DNA of 64,000 bases from Paucibacter sp. PLA-PC-4 (GCF_026241155.1 NZ_JAPFGP010000002.1:372001-436000); one strand, 5' to 3'. Shown: positions 24,543 to 34,680, counted from the first letter of the stretch. Translations and numbers: made by a program. Notes: a model not told the origin generated them from the letters alone.

Positions 24543-25088
24543 ATGAAGATCGAACGCATCCACCACGTCGCCTACCGCTGCCTGGACGCCAAGACCACGG
24601 TGCAGTGGTACGGCAAGCATCTGGGCATGGACTTTGTGCTGGCCATTGCCGAGGACAAGGTGCCCTCCACCAAGGCCGAGGATCCGTATATGCATCTGTT
24701 CCTCGACGCTGGCGGTGGCAATGTGCTGGCCTTCTTTGAGTTGCCGACCGCCAAGCCCATGGGCCGCGACGCCAACACGCCGCAGTGGGTTCAGCACATC
24801 GCGTTCAAGGTCGGCAGCGTAGCCGAGCTGGAGGCCAAGAAGGCCGAGCTGCAGGCCGCGGGCATCGAGGTGATCGGCATCACCGATCACACTCTCTTTA
24901 AGAGCATCTACTTCTTCGACCCCAACGGCCACCGCATCGAGTTGGCGGCCGATGTCGGCACACCTTCGATGTATGCGCAGCTCGATGCCTGCAAGTGGCA
25001 GATGCTGGAGGAGTGGAGCCAGACCAAGCGCGCACCCAAGCATGCGGCTTGGATGCATGACAAGGAATTCCAGGCCCAGGCGCACTGA
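24543..25088 (+). CDS. VOC family protein (glyoxalase/dioxygenase fold)
   Basis: The 181-residue protein contains one VOC domain: MKIERIHHVAYRCLDAKTTV with a metal-ligand-type His at the start, WVQHIAFKVG in the middle, and YFFDPNGHRIELAADV with the terminal Glu ligand. GAAAGAG precedes ATG 24543. It lies 13 bases after the MBL gene and 9 bases before the monooxygenase gene. VOC proteins include glyoxalases, extradiol dioxygenases and epimerases. Its length and context suggest lyase, isomerase or dioxygenase action on an aromatic-pathway intermediate, but the reaction cannot be read from sequence. Confidence 0.85.
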   Translation: MKIERIHHVAYRCLDAKTTVQWYGKHLGMDFVLAIAEDKVPSTKAEDPYMHLFLDAGGGNVLAFFELPTAKPMGRDANTPQWVQHIAFKVGSVAELEAKKAELQAAGIEVIGITDHTLFKSIYFFDPNGHRIELAADVGTPSMYAQLDACKWQMLEEWSQTKRAPKHAAWMHDKEFQAQAH

Positions 25089-25097
25089 GGCCGGCCC

Positions 25098-26684
25098 ATG
25101 CTGAAGACCTATACCTTTCCGGTCTACGACTACCGGCAAAGCCCGGCCCAGCGCGAGAGCCAGGTCTTGCGCCATCCGGTAGTCATCATCGGTGCAGGCC
25201 CGGTGGGGCTGACGGCCGCGCTGGACTGTGCCGCTCGCGGCATCCCGGTGCTGCTGCTGGACGACAACAACAGCGTCAGCCAGGGCTCGCGCGCGGTTTG
25301 CTATGCCAAGCGCTCGCTAGAGATCTGGGACCGGCTGGGCGTCGGTGCCGGGCTGGCCGGGCAGGGCGTGCGCTGGCAGGTCGGCAAGGTGTTCTTCCGC
25401 GACGAGCTGGCCTACCAGTTCGACCTGCTGCCCCAGCCGGCCCACCAGTTGCCGGCCATGATCAATCTGCAGCAATACCATCTGGAAGAGCGCCTGGTCG
25501 CGGCCTGCGAGGCTCAGCCGCTGATCACGCTTGAGTGGAAGCATAAGCTGGTGGCCCTGGATCAGGGCGAGGAGGCCGCGATGCTGACGGTGCAGACGCC
25601 GGACGGGCAGTTCCAGATGGAAGCTCAGTGGCTGCTGGCCTGTGACGGTGCCGGCAGCGACACCCGCCGCATGCTAGGTCTGGACTTCGAGGGTCAGGTC
25701 TTCCAGGACCGATTCCTGATCGCCGACGTCATCATGAAGGCGGACTTCCCCACCGAGCGCTGGTTCTGGTTCGACCCCCCATTCCACCGCAATCAGTCGG
25801 TGCTGCTGCACAAACAATGCGACGGCGTCTGGCGCATCGACTTCCAGTTGGGCCGCGATGCTGATCCTGCTGAGGAGAAGAAGCCCGAGAAGGTGATCCC
25901 GCGCATCCAGGCCATGCTAGGTCCGGATGTCGAGTTCGAGCTGGAATGGGTGTCGGTCTACCAGTTCGCCTGCCGGCGCGCCCGGCGCTTTCGCCAGGGC
26001 CGGGTGCTGCTGCTGGGCGATGCGGCGCACCAGGTCTCACCCTTTGGCGCACGCGGCGCCAATAGCGGTGTGCAGGATGCCGACAACCTGGGCTGGAAGC
26101 TCAAGGCGGTGCTGGAAGGGGCCGCGCCTGACTCACTGCTGGACAGCTACCAGGTCGAACGTGCCGCTGCGGCCGACGAGAACATCCTGAACTCGACCCG
26201 CTCGACCGACTTCATCAGCCCCAAGAGCCGCGCTTCGCTGCGCTTGCGCAATGCGGTGCTGGAGCTGGCCAAGACCGAGGCGTTTGCCCGGCCGCTGGTC
26301 AATAGCGGTCGGCTGTCCATGCCCACCCATTACGCCAGTTCGCCGCTGAATACGCCCGACGAGGATGAGTTTGCCGGCGCGTTGCGCCCTGGCAGCCCCT
26401 GTCTCGATGCGCCGCTGGGCGAGGGCTGGCTGCTCCATCAGCTGGGCCGGGAGTTTTTTACGCTGCTGAGCTTCGGCCCGGCCGAGCCGGTCGGCGTCGG
26501 CACCACTGTGGCCGTGCCGCTGATCGTGCCTGCCGATGGTCTGCTGGCCGAGCGCTATGACGCGCGGCCTGGCAGCGTCTACCTCATTCGCCCCGACCAG
26601 CATCTGGCTGCGCGCTGGCGCCGCTTCGACGCGGCCAAAATCCAAGCCGCGCTGCGGCGTTGCCTGGGAGTTTTGCCGTCATGA
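25098..26684 (+). CDS. FAD-dependent aromatic monooxygenase, MhpA/PheA-like
   Basis: The 528-residue flavoprotein hydroxylase has the Rossmann motif VVIIGAGPVGLTAALDCAAR (about residues 29-48) and the second FAD motif GRVLLLGDAAHQVSPFGARG. The NSGVQDADNLGWKLKAVLEG block is typical of class A phenolic hydroxylases such as MhpA. A C-terminal thioredoxin-like extension ends in SVYLIRPDQHLAARWR, as in this subgroup. Next to homogentisate dioxygenase it could make homogentisate from 3- or 4-hydroxyphenylacetate; that is inference. Its stop overlaps the DUF2783 gene by four bases. Confidence 0.85.
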   Translation: MLKTYTFPVYDYRQSPAQRESQVLRHPVVIIGAGPVGLTAALDCAARGIPVLLLDDNNSVSQGSRAVCYAKRSLEIWDRLGVGAGLAGQGVRWQVGKVFFRDELAYQFDLLPQPAHQLPAMINLQQYHLEERLVAACEAQPLITLEWKHKLVALDQGEEAAMLTVQTPDGQFQMEAQWLLACDGAGSDTRRMLGLDFEGQVFQDRFLIADVIMKADFPTERWFWFDPPFHRNQSVLLHKQCDGVWRIDFQLGRDADPAEEKKPEKVIPRIQAMLGPDVEFELEWVSVYQFACRRARRFRQGRVLLLGDAAHQVSPFGARGANSGVQDADNLGWKLKAVLEGAAPDSLLDSYQVERAAAADENILNSTRSTDFISPKSRASLRLRNAVLELAKTEAFARPLVNSGRLSMPTHYASSPLNTPDEDEFAGALRPGSPCLDAPLGEGWLLHQLGREFFTLLSFGPAEPVGVGTTVAVPLIVPADGLLAERYDARPGSVYLIRPDQHLAARWRRFDAAKIQAALRRCLGVLPS

Positions 26685-26887
26685 GTCGACTCATACGCAG
26701 CCCCCATATCGCCGATCCCGACGGCTTTTACGAAGCCTTGATCGAGGCCCAGCGCGACCTGGGCGACGAGCAGGCCGACATGCTGCTGGCCAAGCTGGTG
26801 CTGATACTGGCCAACCACGTCGGCGAGCGCGAGGTGCTCGATGAAGCCCTGGCGCTGGCCCGTGCCAACACGCTGGCTGCTTCCTGA
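26681..26887 (+). CDS. DUF2783 small protein
   Basis: The 68-residue helical protein MSRLIRSPHIADPDGFYEAL...LILANHVGEREVLDEALALA matches DUF2783. These small proteins sit directly after FAD monooxygenase genes of this type. ATGA overlap with the upstream gene implies coupled translation and perhaps a physical complex. Function is unknown. Confidence 0.75.
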   Translation: MSRLIRSPHIADPDGFYEALIEAQRDLGDEQADMLLAKLVLILANHVGEREVLDEALALARANTLAAS

Positions 26888-26924
26888 TTTCTTTTCTCCT
26901 CTTCTTCCAAACGAGTCCTGATCC

Positions 26925-27887
26925 ATGTCTGTTGTGTCCCGCCGTTCCCTGCTCCTGAGTATGGCCGCCGCTGCCGCCACACCGGCTTTTTCCTACCCCG
27001 ACAAGCCGGTCGAGTGGGTCGTGCCCTACCCGGCCGGCGGTGGTGCCGATGTGGTGGCCCGCAGCCTGGCCGAGGCCATGGGCAAGACCCTGGGCCAGAC
27101 CCTCATCATCAATAACAAGCCCGGCGCGGCCACCAATATCGGCGCGGACTATGTGGCCAAGTCCAAGGCGGATGGCCAGGTGCTGCTGACCGCCGACACT
27201 GCCACCCTGGCGGCCAATCCCTGGCTGTACAGCAAGCTACCCTACAAGGCCGAGCAAGACCTGGCCCCGGTGGGCCTGGTGGCACGTTTTCCGATGCTGC
27301 TGGTCGTCAACGCCGCTGTGCCGGTGAAGAACTACAAGGAGTTCCTGGCCTGGGCCAAGACCCAGGACGGGCTCAACTATGCGACCCCCGGTGCCGGCAG
27401 TCCCCATCATCTGGCCACCGAACTGCTGCGTGACCGTACCAAGCTGAGTTTGACCCATATTCCCTACCGCGGTGCGGCGCCGGCGGTGCAGGATGTGATC
27501 GGAGGCCAGGTGCCTTTCATGTTCGTCGACACCGCGGCCGGCTATCCGCACATCCTCTCGGGCAAGCTGCGCGCGCTGGCCGTGGCCAGCCCGGCCCGCA
27601 TCAAGACCTTTGCCGAGGTGCCGACATTTGCCGAGCAGGGCCTGCCCGGTTTCGAGGCCTATGCCTGGCAGGGCCTGGTCGTTCCGACCGGCACGCCGGC
27701 CCCGGTGATCGCGACGCTGAACAAGTCGCTGCAGGATGCGCTCGCCAGCACCGCCGTGAAGGCGCGCTTCCAAACCTTGGGCCTGGAGGCGCTGGGCGGC
27801 ACGCCCGAGCAGATGCGCGCCTACTGGAAGCAGGAGCTGGCCAAATGGGGGCAAGTGATCAAGGCCGCCAACATCAAACTGGACTGA
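26925..27887 (+). CDS. Bug/TctC-family substrate-binding protein
   Basis: The 320-residue protein begins with a signal peptide ([19 protein letters not shown], possibly Tat-dependent). It continues with the family block [29 protein letters not shown] and later [42 protein letters not shown] and [20 protein letters not shown]. It is an extracytoplasmic receptor of the tripartite tricarboxylate transporter type. No TctA or TctB membrane genes are nearby, as usual for the many orphan Bug proteins of Burkholderiales. The ligand is probably the aromatic acid degraded by this operon. Confidence 0.88.
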   Translation: MSVVSRRSLLLSMAAAAATPAFSYPDKPVEWVVPYPAGGGADVVARSLAEAMGKTLGQTLIINNKPGAATNIGADYVAKSKADGQVLLTADTATLAANPWLYSKLPYKAEQDLAPVGLVARFPMLLVVNAAVPVKNYKEFLAWAKTQDGLNYATPGAGSPHHLATELLRDRTKLSLTHIPYRGAAPAVQDVIGGQVPFMFVDTAAGYPHILSGKLRALAVASPARIKTFAEVPTFAEQGLPGFEAYAWQGLVVPTGTPAPVIATLNKSLQDALASTAVKARFQTLGLEALGGTPEQMRAYWKQELAKWGQVIKAANIKLD

Positions 27888-27894
27888 TGCGCAG

Positions 27895-29199
27895 ATGAGC
27901 GAACTCAAGTACCAATCGGGCTTCGGCAACGAGCACGCCAGCGAGGCCCTCGCTGGCAGCCTGCCGATCGGGCGCAACAGCCCGCAGCAGGTGGCTCACG
28001 GCCTCTATGCCGAGCTGATCTCGGGCACGGCCTTCACCGCGGCGCGCGCCGAGAACTTGAGGACCTGGATGTACCGGCGCCAGCCCTCGGTAGTGATCGG
28101 CGGCTATGCGCCGCTGGACCATGCCTGGCTGAAGACGGGCGCAGCCCAGGGGCAAGTCGTGCCGCCCGATCCGCTGCGCTGGGCGCCCACGCCTGTTCCC
28201 CAGGCGCCGACCGATTTCATCGAGGGTCTGCGCACCCTGGTCGTCAACGGCGATCCCGATGCCCAGGTTGGCATGGCCGCCCATCTGTATCTGGCCAATC
28301 GCTCGATGGGCCGGCGCGCCTTCGTCAATGCCGACGGCGAGTTGCTGATCGTGCCGCAGCAGGGCGGCCTGAGCATCCGCACCGAGTTGGGCCGGCTGGC
28401 GGTGCAGCCCGGCGAGATCGCGTTGATCCCGCGCGGCCTGGCCTTCAAGGTCGAGGTGGACGGGCCCTCGCGCGGCTATGTCTGCGAGAACTATGGCGCG
28501 GCGCTGCGCCTGCCCGAGCTGGGACCCATCGGCTCGAACGGGCTGGCCAATCCGCGCGACTTTCTGGCGCCCGTCGCAGCCTTTGAGGACGAGGTCGGCC
28601 AGGGTTCAAGCGATTACGAGATCGTCAAGAAGTTTGGCGGCCGGCTGTGGTCCGCACGCCAGGACCATACGCCGTTCAACGTCGTCGCCTGGCATGGCAA
28701 TCTGGCGCCGTATAAGTACGACACGGCCCACTTCATGACCATAGGCTCGATCAGCTTTGATCATCCGGACCCCAGCATCTTCACGGTGCTGACCTCGCCC
28801 TCTGACACCGCGGGCTGGGCCAATTTGGACTTCGTGATATTTCCGCCGCGCTGGATGGTGGCCGAGGACACCTTCCGTCCGCCCTGGTATCACCGCAACG
28901 TGATGAGCGAGTTCATGGGTCTGGTGACCGGTCAGTACGACGCCAAGCCTGGCGGCTTCAAGCCGGGCGGGTCCAGCCTGCACAATGCGATGGTGCCGCA
29001 CGGGCCCGACACCGAGGCCTTCGCCAAGGCCAGCGGCGCGGATCTGAAACCGCACAAACTGGACAACACCCTTGCCTTTATGTTTGAGACCCGCTGGCGT
29101 CTACTGCCGACCGAGTTCGCCATGAAGGGCGGTGCGCTGGACGACGGCTATGCCGACTGCTGGCGCGATCTCAAAGACAACTTTCCCGCACAAGCATGA
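27895..29199 (+). CDS. hmgA: Homogentisate 1,2-dioxygenase
   Basis: The 434-residue iron enzyme opens homogentisate to maleylacetoacetate. Conserved blocks include the N-terminal [33 protein letters not shown] and [10 protein letters not shown]. The metal-binding region [32 protein letters not shown] and [16 protein letters not shown] hold the His and Glu ligands of the family. Length is normal. It starts 7 bases after the Bug gene, and its stop overlaps fahA by four bases. Confidence 0.95.
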   Translation: MSELKYQSGFGNEHASEALAGSLPIGRNSPQQVAHGLYAELISGTAFTAARAENLRTWMYRRQPSVVIGGYAPLDHAWLKTGAAQGQVVPPDPLRWAPTPVPQAPTDFIEGLRTLVVNGDPDAQVGMAAHLYLANRSMGRRAFVNADGELLIVPQQGGLSIRTELGRLAVQPGEIALIPRGLAFKVEVDGPSRGYVCENYGAALRLPELGPIGSNGLANPRDFLAPVAAFEDEVGQGSSDYEIVKKFGGRLWSARQDHTPFNVVAWHGNLAPYKYDTAHFMTIGSISFDHPDPSIFTVLTSPSDTAGWANLDFVIFPPRWMVAEDTFRPPWYHRNVMSEFMGLVTGQYDAKPGGFKPGGSSLHNAMVPHGPDTEAFAKASGADLKPHKLDNTLAFMFETRWRLLPTEFAMKGGALDDGYADCWRDLKDNFPAQA

Positions 29200-30518
29200 G
29201 CTCCATTGACCACACCCATGACGCCGCCGCCCAGAGCTGGGTGGCCTGTGCCAACGTCGCCGACAGCGAATTCCCGATCCAGAACCTGCCCTATGGCCTG
29301 TTCCGCCGTGCCGGCACGAACGAGAGCGCACGCGTCGGCGTCGCGATCGGCGATCAGATCCTCGACCTGAGGCTTGCTGCCAGCGCCGGGCGCTGGAGCA
29401 GCGCGGTTCAGGTGCTGCTGCAGCCGCTGGCCGAGGGCGATCTGAACGCCTTCATGGCCCAGCCTGCCGATAAGCGCCGGCTGCTGCGCCATGCCTTGTT
29501 CGACGTGCTGGCCGCCGACAGCAAGCAGCAGGCCGCGCTGACGCCCTGCCTGCTGGCACAAAGCGCCGCGCAGATGGCCGTGCCCTGCCGCATCGGCGAC
29601 TACACCGACTTCTACACCGGCATCCACCATGCGACCACGGTGGGCAAGCTGTTCCGTCCGGACAACCCGCTGCTGCCCAACTACAAGTGGGTCCCTATCG
29701 GCTATCACGGCCGCAGCTCCTCGATCGGTGTCTCGGGCCAGCAGGTTCGCCGCCCGCTAGGCCAGTTGATGCCGCCGGGCGCCACCGTGCCGCAGCGCGC
29801 GCCCTGCAAACGGCTGGACTACGAGCTGGAACTGGGCGTGTTCGTCGCCGGTGGCAATCTGCTGGGCGAGCCTATTGCCATCGAGCAGGCCGACGCGCAT
29901 CTATTCGGCCTGACCTTGCTCAACGACTGGTCGGCCCGCGATATGCAGGCCTGGGAATACCAGCCGCTGGGCCCCTTCCTGGCCAAGAACTTCGCGACCA
30001 CGATCTCGCCCTGGATTGTCACCATGGAGGCGCTGGAGCCATTCCGCTGCGCCTTTGCCCATCCGGCAGAGGATCCGCAGCCGCTACCCTACCTGGATTC
30101 GGCGAAGAACCGCGCCGAGGGCGGCTATGCGATCGAGCTGGAGGTCTGGCTGCAGACCGCGCAGATGCGCGCGGCCGGTCAGGCACCGACCCGACTGATG
30201 CGCTCCAATTTCGGGCAGTCGGCCTACTGGACCCTGGCCCAGATGCTGACGCATCACGCCAGCAATGGCTGCAATCTGCAGCCCGGCGATCTGCTGGGTA
30301 CCGGCACGCAGAGCGGGCCGCTGGCCGAGGAGGGCGGCTCGCTATTGGAGCTGTCGCAGGGCGGCAAGCAGGCCCTGACTCTGGCCAACGGCGAGACGCG
30401 CACTTTCTTGCAGGACGGCGACACCCTGATCCTGCGCGGCTACGCGCACAAGGACGGGGCACGCCGCATCGGCTTCGGCGACTGCGCGGCCACCGTGCTG
30501 CCGGCGCTGACCCCTTGA
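29196..30518 (+). CDS. fahA: Fumarylacetoacetase
   Basis: The 440-residue enzyme hydrolyses fumarylacetoacetate to fumarate and acetoacetate, the last step of homogentisate breakdown. It has the family blocks [79 protein letters not shown] and [11 protein letters not shown], including the acidic metal ligands. Translation is coupled to hmgA by ATGA. No maleylacetoacetate isomerase gene is in the cluster, so that step must come from elsewhere or be bypassed. Confidence 0.95.
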   Translation: MSSIDHTHDAAAQSWVACANVADSEFPIQNLPYGLFRRAGTNESARVGVAIGDQILDLRLAASAGRWSSAVQVLLQPLAEGDLNAFMAQPADKRRLLRHALFDVLAADSKQQAALTPCLLAQSAAQMAVPCRIGDYTDFYTGIHHATTVGKLFRPDNPLLPNYKWVPIGYHGRSSSIGVSGQQVRRPLGQLMPPGATVPQRAPCKRLDYELELGVFVAGGNLLGEPIAIEQADAHLFGLTLLNDWSARDMQAWEYQPLGPFLAKNFATTISPWIVTMEALEPFRCAFAHPAEDPQPLPYLDSAKNRAEGGYAIELEVWLQTAQMRAAGQAPTRLMRSNFGQSAYWTLAQMLTHHASNGCNLQPGDLLGTGTQSGPLAEEGGSLLELSQGGKQALTLANGETRTFLQDGDTLILRGYAHKDGARRIGFGDCAATVLPALTP

Positions 30519-30519
30519 G

Positions 30520-30801
30520 TTACTCGGTAACCTGTACGCCCTTCCAGAACGCGACCCGGCCGGCGACCATCTCGGCGCCCGGCTTGGGGTCGGGGTAGTA
30601 CCAAACCGCATCGGGATTGAGCTCGCCCTTGACCATCAGCGACAGATAGCTGGCCTGGCCCTTCCATGAGCACATGGTCTTGTGATTACTGAAGCTGGTG
30701 TACTCGCGCTTGAGCGCGCTGTCGGGGAAGTAGTGGTTGCCTTCGACAACCACGGTGTCATCGCTCTCGGCGATCACGGTGTCGTTCCAGATTGCTTTCA
30801 T
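30520..30801 (-). CDS. DUF427 domain protein
   Basis: The 93-residue protein is a single DUF427 domain: MKAIWNDTVIAESDDTVVVEGNHYFP, then YTSFSNHKTMCSWKGQASYLSLMV and the C-terminal GRVAFWKGVQVTE. The family is widespread and its function is not established. It is convergent with fahA (1 base apart) and lies 18 bases downstream of egtD on the same strand, so it may share the egtBD transcript. Confidence 0.85.
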   Translation of the reverse strand: MKAIWNDTVIAESDDTVVVEGNHYFPDSALKREYTSFSNHKTMCSWKGQASYLSLMVKGELNPDAVWYYPDPKPGAEMVAGRVAFWKGVQVTE

Positions 30802-30819
30802 CGTCCGTCCATCCTTTGC

Positions 30820-31770
30820 TCAGTCGGGAGCTTGCAGCCAGTGCAGACTGAACCAGTCGCGCTCATCGGTCCAGACTGTAGCGGCTTTGAACCCGGCCCT
30901 GCCGGCCAGGGCCTGGAAGCCCTCGATGCTGAATTTGTAGGAGTTCTCGGTGTGCAGTGTTTCGCCGGCCTCGAACTCGTAGACGCGATGCTCCAGCCGC
31001 AACTGCTGGCGGCGGCGGCTTTGCAGATGCATCTCGATGCGCTGTAGCGGCGCGTTGTAGAAGGCGCTGTGCGCAAATCCATCGGGATCGATGTGTGCGC
31101 CCAGTTCCTGGCGCGCGCGGGCCAGAATGTTGAGATTGAAGGCGGCGGTCACGCCGGCCGCATCGTTGTAGGCCGCATGCAGCAGGGCAGGTTCCTTGAT
31201 CAGATCCACCCCGATCAGCAGCGCGCCGCCGCGCAGCTGCTGGGCGGCCATGCGAAGAAAGTCCAGCGCCTGCTCGGGCGCGAAATTGCCGATGCTTGAA
31301 CCCGGAAAAAAGCCGATGCGCCGCCCGAGCGCCGGACGCGCTGGCAGGTCATGCGGCCTGGTGAAGTCGGCGATGACCGGCTGCAGTGCCAGCGCCGGGA
31401 ACTCGGCCTGCAGCGTGCGGCAGGCCCCAAGCAAATGCGGGCCCGAAATGTCCACCGGCACAAAGCTGTGGGGCGCGATCAGGTGTGCCAGCAGCAAGCG
31501 CACCTTGCGCAAGGCGCCGGCGCCATACTCGACCAACTGGGCGCCGGGCCCGATCAGCGTCGCCATCTCGGGAGCGTGGCGCTGCAGCAGGGCCAGCTCG
31601 GTGCGGGTCGGGTAGTACTCGGGCAGCTCGCAGATGCGCTCAAACAAGGCCGAGCCGACCTCGTCGTAGAAGTATTTGGGCGAGATTGTGCGCGGGCGCT
31701 GGCGCAGCGCGCGGTGCAGGTCGGGGGCAAAGCCCTCGTCGTCGGGGACCAGTTGCAGCAGTGGCTTCAT
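30820..31770 (-). CDS. egtD: L-histidine N-alpha-methyltransferase EgtD
   Basis: The 316-residue SAM-dependent enzyme trimethylates histidine to hercynine, the first step of ergothioneine synthesis. Blocks typical of EgtD are SPKYFYDEVGSALFERICELPEYYPTRTE, the SAM site LVEYGAGALRKVRLLL, FFPGSSIGNF and TENSYKFSIEGF. Its start overlaps the egtB stop by four bases. Together the two genes form the minimal proteobacterial ergothioneine pair; egtA, egtC and egtE are absent. Confidence 0.93.
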   Translation of the reverse strand: MKPLLQLVPDDEGFAPDLHRALRQRPRTISPKYFYDEVGSALFERICELPEYYPTRTELALLQRHAPEMATLIGPGAQLVEYGAGALRKVRLLLAHLIAPHSFVPVDISGPHLLGACRTLQAEFPALALQPVIADFTRPHDLPARPALGRRIGFFPGSSIGNFAPEQALDFLRMAAQQLRGGALLIGVDLIKEPALLHAAYNDAAGVTAAFNLNILARARQELGAHIDPDGFAHSAFYNAPLQRIEMHLQSRRRQQLRLEHRVYEFEAGETLHTENSYKFSIEGFQALAGRAGFKAATVWTDERDWFSLHWLQAPD

Positions 31771-32990
31771 TGCGGGGCTCCTTGTTGGGACTCACGCGCC
31801 AGGCGCAGGCCGCTGAACTGCCAGCGCGCGGCCGGCGGAAAGAAATTGCGGTAGGTCGCCCTGGCATGGCCGGGCGGCGTCGCCAGGCTGGCACCGCGCA
31901 GCACCAGCTGACCCACCATGAACTTGCCGTTGTACTCGGCCGCTGGCCCGGCCAGCGGCCTGAAGCCGGGGTAAGGGTGGTAGGCCGAGCGGGTCCACTG
32001 CCAGGCACAGTCATACAGCTGCACCAGTCCGGGCAGGGCGGTGGCTGCCGCCTCCCACTCGAACTCGCTGGGCAGTCGTGCCCCCGCCCAGTCCGCATAG
32101 GCGGCGGCCTCGTAAAAGCTCAGCTGCAGCACCGGCGCCGCCGGGTCCATGGCCCGGGCGCCGCCGAGACCGAAAACGCGGCCGTCGGTCAGCCAGTAGG
32201 CCGGCGCCTGCCAGTCCAGGGCGCGGGCCAGCGCCCAGCCGTCCGACAGCCAGAGCTCGGACCGGCGGTAGCCGCCATCGGCAATGAAGTCGGCAAACTC
32301 GCCGCAAGTCACCAGCCGGTTGGCGATCTCGAAGGGTTGCAGCAGGACCTGATGGCGCGGGCCTTCGTTGTCAAAGCAGAAGCCTGTGCCCGAGTGGCCG
32401 ATCCCGACCACGCCGCCCGGATGGCTCAGCCATTGCAGCGCCGGCCCGGGCGGCAGCGCCGGCAGGTTTGGCATTTGGCCGTAGGCGGGCCACAGCGGAT
32501 TGCAGGAGAAGGCATGCAGGATATCGGTCAGCAGCAGTTCCTGGTGCTGTTGCTCATGCTGCAGGCCCAGCGCCAGAACGGGCTCGCCGCGGGCCCAGCT
32601 GTCCGCGTCGCAGTGGGCGATCCAGTCCAGCACAGCCGCATCCACATGGGCTCGATAGGCGCGCACCTCGTCCAGCCCGGGCCGGCTCAGCAGCCCCCGC
32701 TGCGGGCGAGGGTGGCGCGGGCCCAGGGCCTCGTAATAGGAGTTGAAGAGGTAGAGGAACTGCTCGTTGAAGAGCCGGTAGCCGGGCTGCAGCGGCTTGA
32801 GCAGCAGGGCCTCGAAGAACCATGTGGTGTGGGCCTGGTGCCATTTGGCCGGGCTGGCATCGGGCATCGATTGCAGCGCCTGGTCCTCGGCGCTCAGCGG
32901 CGCGGCCAGCGCCAGCGTGTGGGCGCGTACGGCCGCGTAGCGTTGGGCGAGGTGCTGGGCTTGGTGCTGGCGGGAACTTGCTGCGGGCAT
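31767..32990 (-). CDS. egtB: Ergothioneine biosynthesis sulfoxide synthase EgtB
   Basis: The 407-residue iron enzyme joins hercynine to a thiol with oxygen. The N-terminal DinB-like domain carries the iron-binding His pattern: KWHQAHTTWFFEALLLKP, then GLQHEQQHQELLLTDI. The C-terminal FGE-sulfatase domain has ANRLVTCGEFADFIADGGY, ARLPSEFEWEAAA and WQWTRSAYHPYPGF. Whether the thiol is cysteine or gamma-glutamylcysteine cannot be read directly; lack of egtA/egtC favours direct use of cysteine. The start is ATG 32990. Confidence 0.92.
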   Translation of the reverse strand: MPAASSRQHQAQHLAQRYAAVRAHTLALAAPLSAEDQALQSMPDASPAKWHQAHTTWFFEALLLKPLQPGYRLFNEQFLYLFNSYYEALGPRHPRPQRGLLSRPGLDEVRAYRAHVDAAVLDWIAHCDADSWARGEPVLALGLQHEQQHQELLLTDILHAFSCNPLWPAYGQMPNLPALPPGPALQWLSHPGGVVGIGHSGTGFCFDNEGPRHQVLLQPFEIANRLVTCGEFADFIADGGYRRSELWLSDGWALARALDWQAPAYWLTDGRVFGLGGARAMDPAAPVLQLSFYEAAAYADWAGARLPSEFEWEAAATALPGLVQLYDCAWQWTRSAYHPYPGFRPLAGPAAEYNGKFMVGQLVLRGASLATPPGHARATYRNFFPPAARWQFSGLRLARESQQGAPQ

Positions 32991-33145
32991 CAGTGACTCC
33001 CTGTCGCGGTCTTCGCAGCGTAGCGCATCACGCCGCCTGAATCTGTCAGCAGCCGTACCGGTCGGCCCACAGGGCTAATCTCGATGGCGATGCGGTTCGC
33101 TGGGCATACGATAGGGTCTCATAACAAACATTTGCGGAGACAAGC

Positions 33146-34192
33146 GTGAGTGGAAAACAGATGCCCCGAACCGCGCTGCGCGCCCTGCTGGCATTGGCCG
33201 GCGCCCTGGGTGCCTCACTGGCGCTGGCGCAAGAGGTGACCCTGAAGGTTCATCACTTCTGGCCGCCCGGTGCGATGCCGCCCAGCAAGATCCTGCAGCC
33301 CTGGTGTGACAAGATCGCGGCGGACTCGGGTAACAAATTGAAATGCCAGATCTTCCCGGCCATGCAGCTGGGCGGCACGCCGGCCCAGCTGATCGACCAG
33401 GCCAAGGACGGTGTCGTCGACATTGCCTTTACCTTGCCCGGTTACACGGCCGGCCGTTTCCCCATCATGGAGGTGTTCGAACTGCCCTTCATGAACAACT
33501 CTGCCGAGGCCGGGGCGCGCGCCGCTTGGGACTTCTATGGCAAGTACGGCACGAAGGAGTTCCCGGGCATCAAGCCGCTGATGTTCAGCATCCATGACGA
33601 GGGCTATCTGCACAGCCGCGACAAGCCCATCAAGACGCTGGCCGACCTCAAGGGCATGAAGCTGCGCGCGCCGACCCGCCAGACCAACAAGCTGCTGGCC
33701 TCGCTGGGCGCTACGCCGGTGGGCATGCCGTTGCCGGCGGTGGCCGACGCGGTCAGCAAAGGCACGATCGACGGTTTCGCGCTGCCCTGGGAGGTGATCC
33801 CCTCGGTCAAGCTGCACGAGATGGTCAAGTACCACACCGAGACCGATGCCTCGCGCCCGGCGCTGTATTCGGCGCTTTTCATCCTCGCGATGAACCAGGC
33901 CAAGTACGACAGCTTGCCGGCCGATCTGAAGGCCGTGATTGACCGCAACAGCGGCGCGGCGCTGTCGCAGCAGGCTGGCAAGACCTGGGACGAGAGCCAG
34001 GCGGTGGGTCGCAAGCCGGCGGTGGAGCGCGGCAACACCTTCTACAAAGTGCCGGCAGCCGAGGTGGACCTGTGGATCAAGGCCAGCCTTCCGCTGTATG
34101 ACGACTGGGTGGCCGATATGGACAAGCGCGGCCTTCCCGGCAGGCCGATGCTGAAGGACGCGCAGGACTTGCTGGCCAAGTACAAGAAGTGA
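33146..34192 (+). CDS. TRAP transporter substrate-binding protein (DctP type)
   Basis: The 348-residue periplasmic receptor has a signal peptide ending ALGASLALA and continues QEVTLKVHHFWPPGAMPPSK. Characteristic parts are FPAMQLGGTPAQLIDQAKDGVVDIAF and the DctP block LADLKGMKLRAPTRQTNKLLASLGATPVGMP, with the Arg that binds carboxylates. GTG 33146 was chosen because GGAGA lies 7 bases upstream; ATG 33161 is the alternative and lacks a good site. It is the first of three TRAP genes and is divergent from egtB. The ligand is presumably a carboxylate; its identity is unknown. Confidence 0.9.
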   Translation: MSGKQMPRTALRALLALAGALGASLALAQEVTLKVHHFWPPGAMPPSKILQPWCDKIAADSGNKLKCQIFPAMQLGGTPAQLIDQAKDGVVDIAFTLPGYTAGRFPIMEVFELPFMNNSAEAGARAAWDFYGKYGTKEFPGIKPLMFSIHDEGYLHSRDKPIKTLADLKGMKLRAPTRQTNKLLASLGATPVGMPLPAVADAVSKGTIDGFALPWEVIPSVKLHEMVKYHTETDASRPALYSALFILAMNQAKYDSLPADLKAVIDRNSGAALSQQAGKTWDESQAVGRKPAVERGNTFYKVPAAEVDLWIKASLPLYDDWVADMDKRGLPGRPMLKDAQDLLAKYKK

Positions 34193-34197
34193 GTTTG

Positions 34198-34680
34198 ATG
34201 GGGGTCTTGCGGCGGCTGGCCCTGTGGAGCGCGCTGGCCGGCTGCTTGTGCGCCTGCCTAGTGGCGCTGCTGACGGTGGCCAGCATCGTCGGCCGATCCT
34301 GGCTGTCGCGGCCGATTCCCGGTGATGTCGAGTTGAGCCAGTTCGGCATCGCGCTGTGCATCGCGCTGTGCCTGCCCTGGTGCCAGCTTCAACGGGCCAA
34401 CATCATCGTCGACTTCTTCACGCAACAGCTTGGCCCGCGCTCGCGCGGTCTGCTGGACGGCATCGGCGCACTGCTGCTGGCGCTGATGGTGGGCCTGCTG
34501 GCTTGGCGCACTGGCGTCGGCGCGCTGGCTGTGCGCGAGGCCGGCGAGACCACGATGATTTTGGATCTGCCGATGTGGATCAGCTATGCGGTGCTGGGGC
34601 CGGGTCTTGCGCTGACCGCGCTGATCGCACTGGTGCAGATGACTCAGGACCTGCTGGGCATGAAGGGGGCAGGCTCATGA
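34198..34680 (+). CDS. TRAP transporter small permease (DctQ type)
   Basis: The 160-residue protein has about four hydrophobic helices, including ALWSALAGCLCACLVALLTVASIVGRSW and the C-terminal WISYAVLGPGLALTALIALVQM, typical of DctQ subunits. Start choice is between GTG 34189, overlapping the dctP stop, and ATG 34198; I prefer the ATG. Its stop overlaps a 26-codon ORF that leads to dctM. It works with DctP and DctM in sodium-coupled uptake. Confidence 0.85.
   Translation: MGVLRRLALWSALAGCLCACLVALLTVASIVGRSWLSRPIPGDVELSQFGIALCIALCLPWCQLQRANIIVDFFTQQLGPRSRGLLDGIGALLLALMVGLLAWRTGVGALAVREAGETTMILDLPMWISYAVLGPGLALTALIALVQMTQDLLGMKGAGS

Noticed and set aside
31386-32996. A 536-codon plus-strand open frame across egtD and egtB.
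   Set aside because: It is antisense to two clearly recognisable enzymes and consists of Arg/Gly/Ala-rich shadow sequence.
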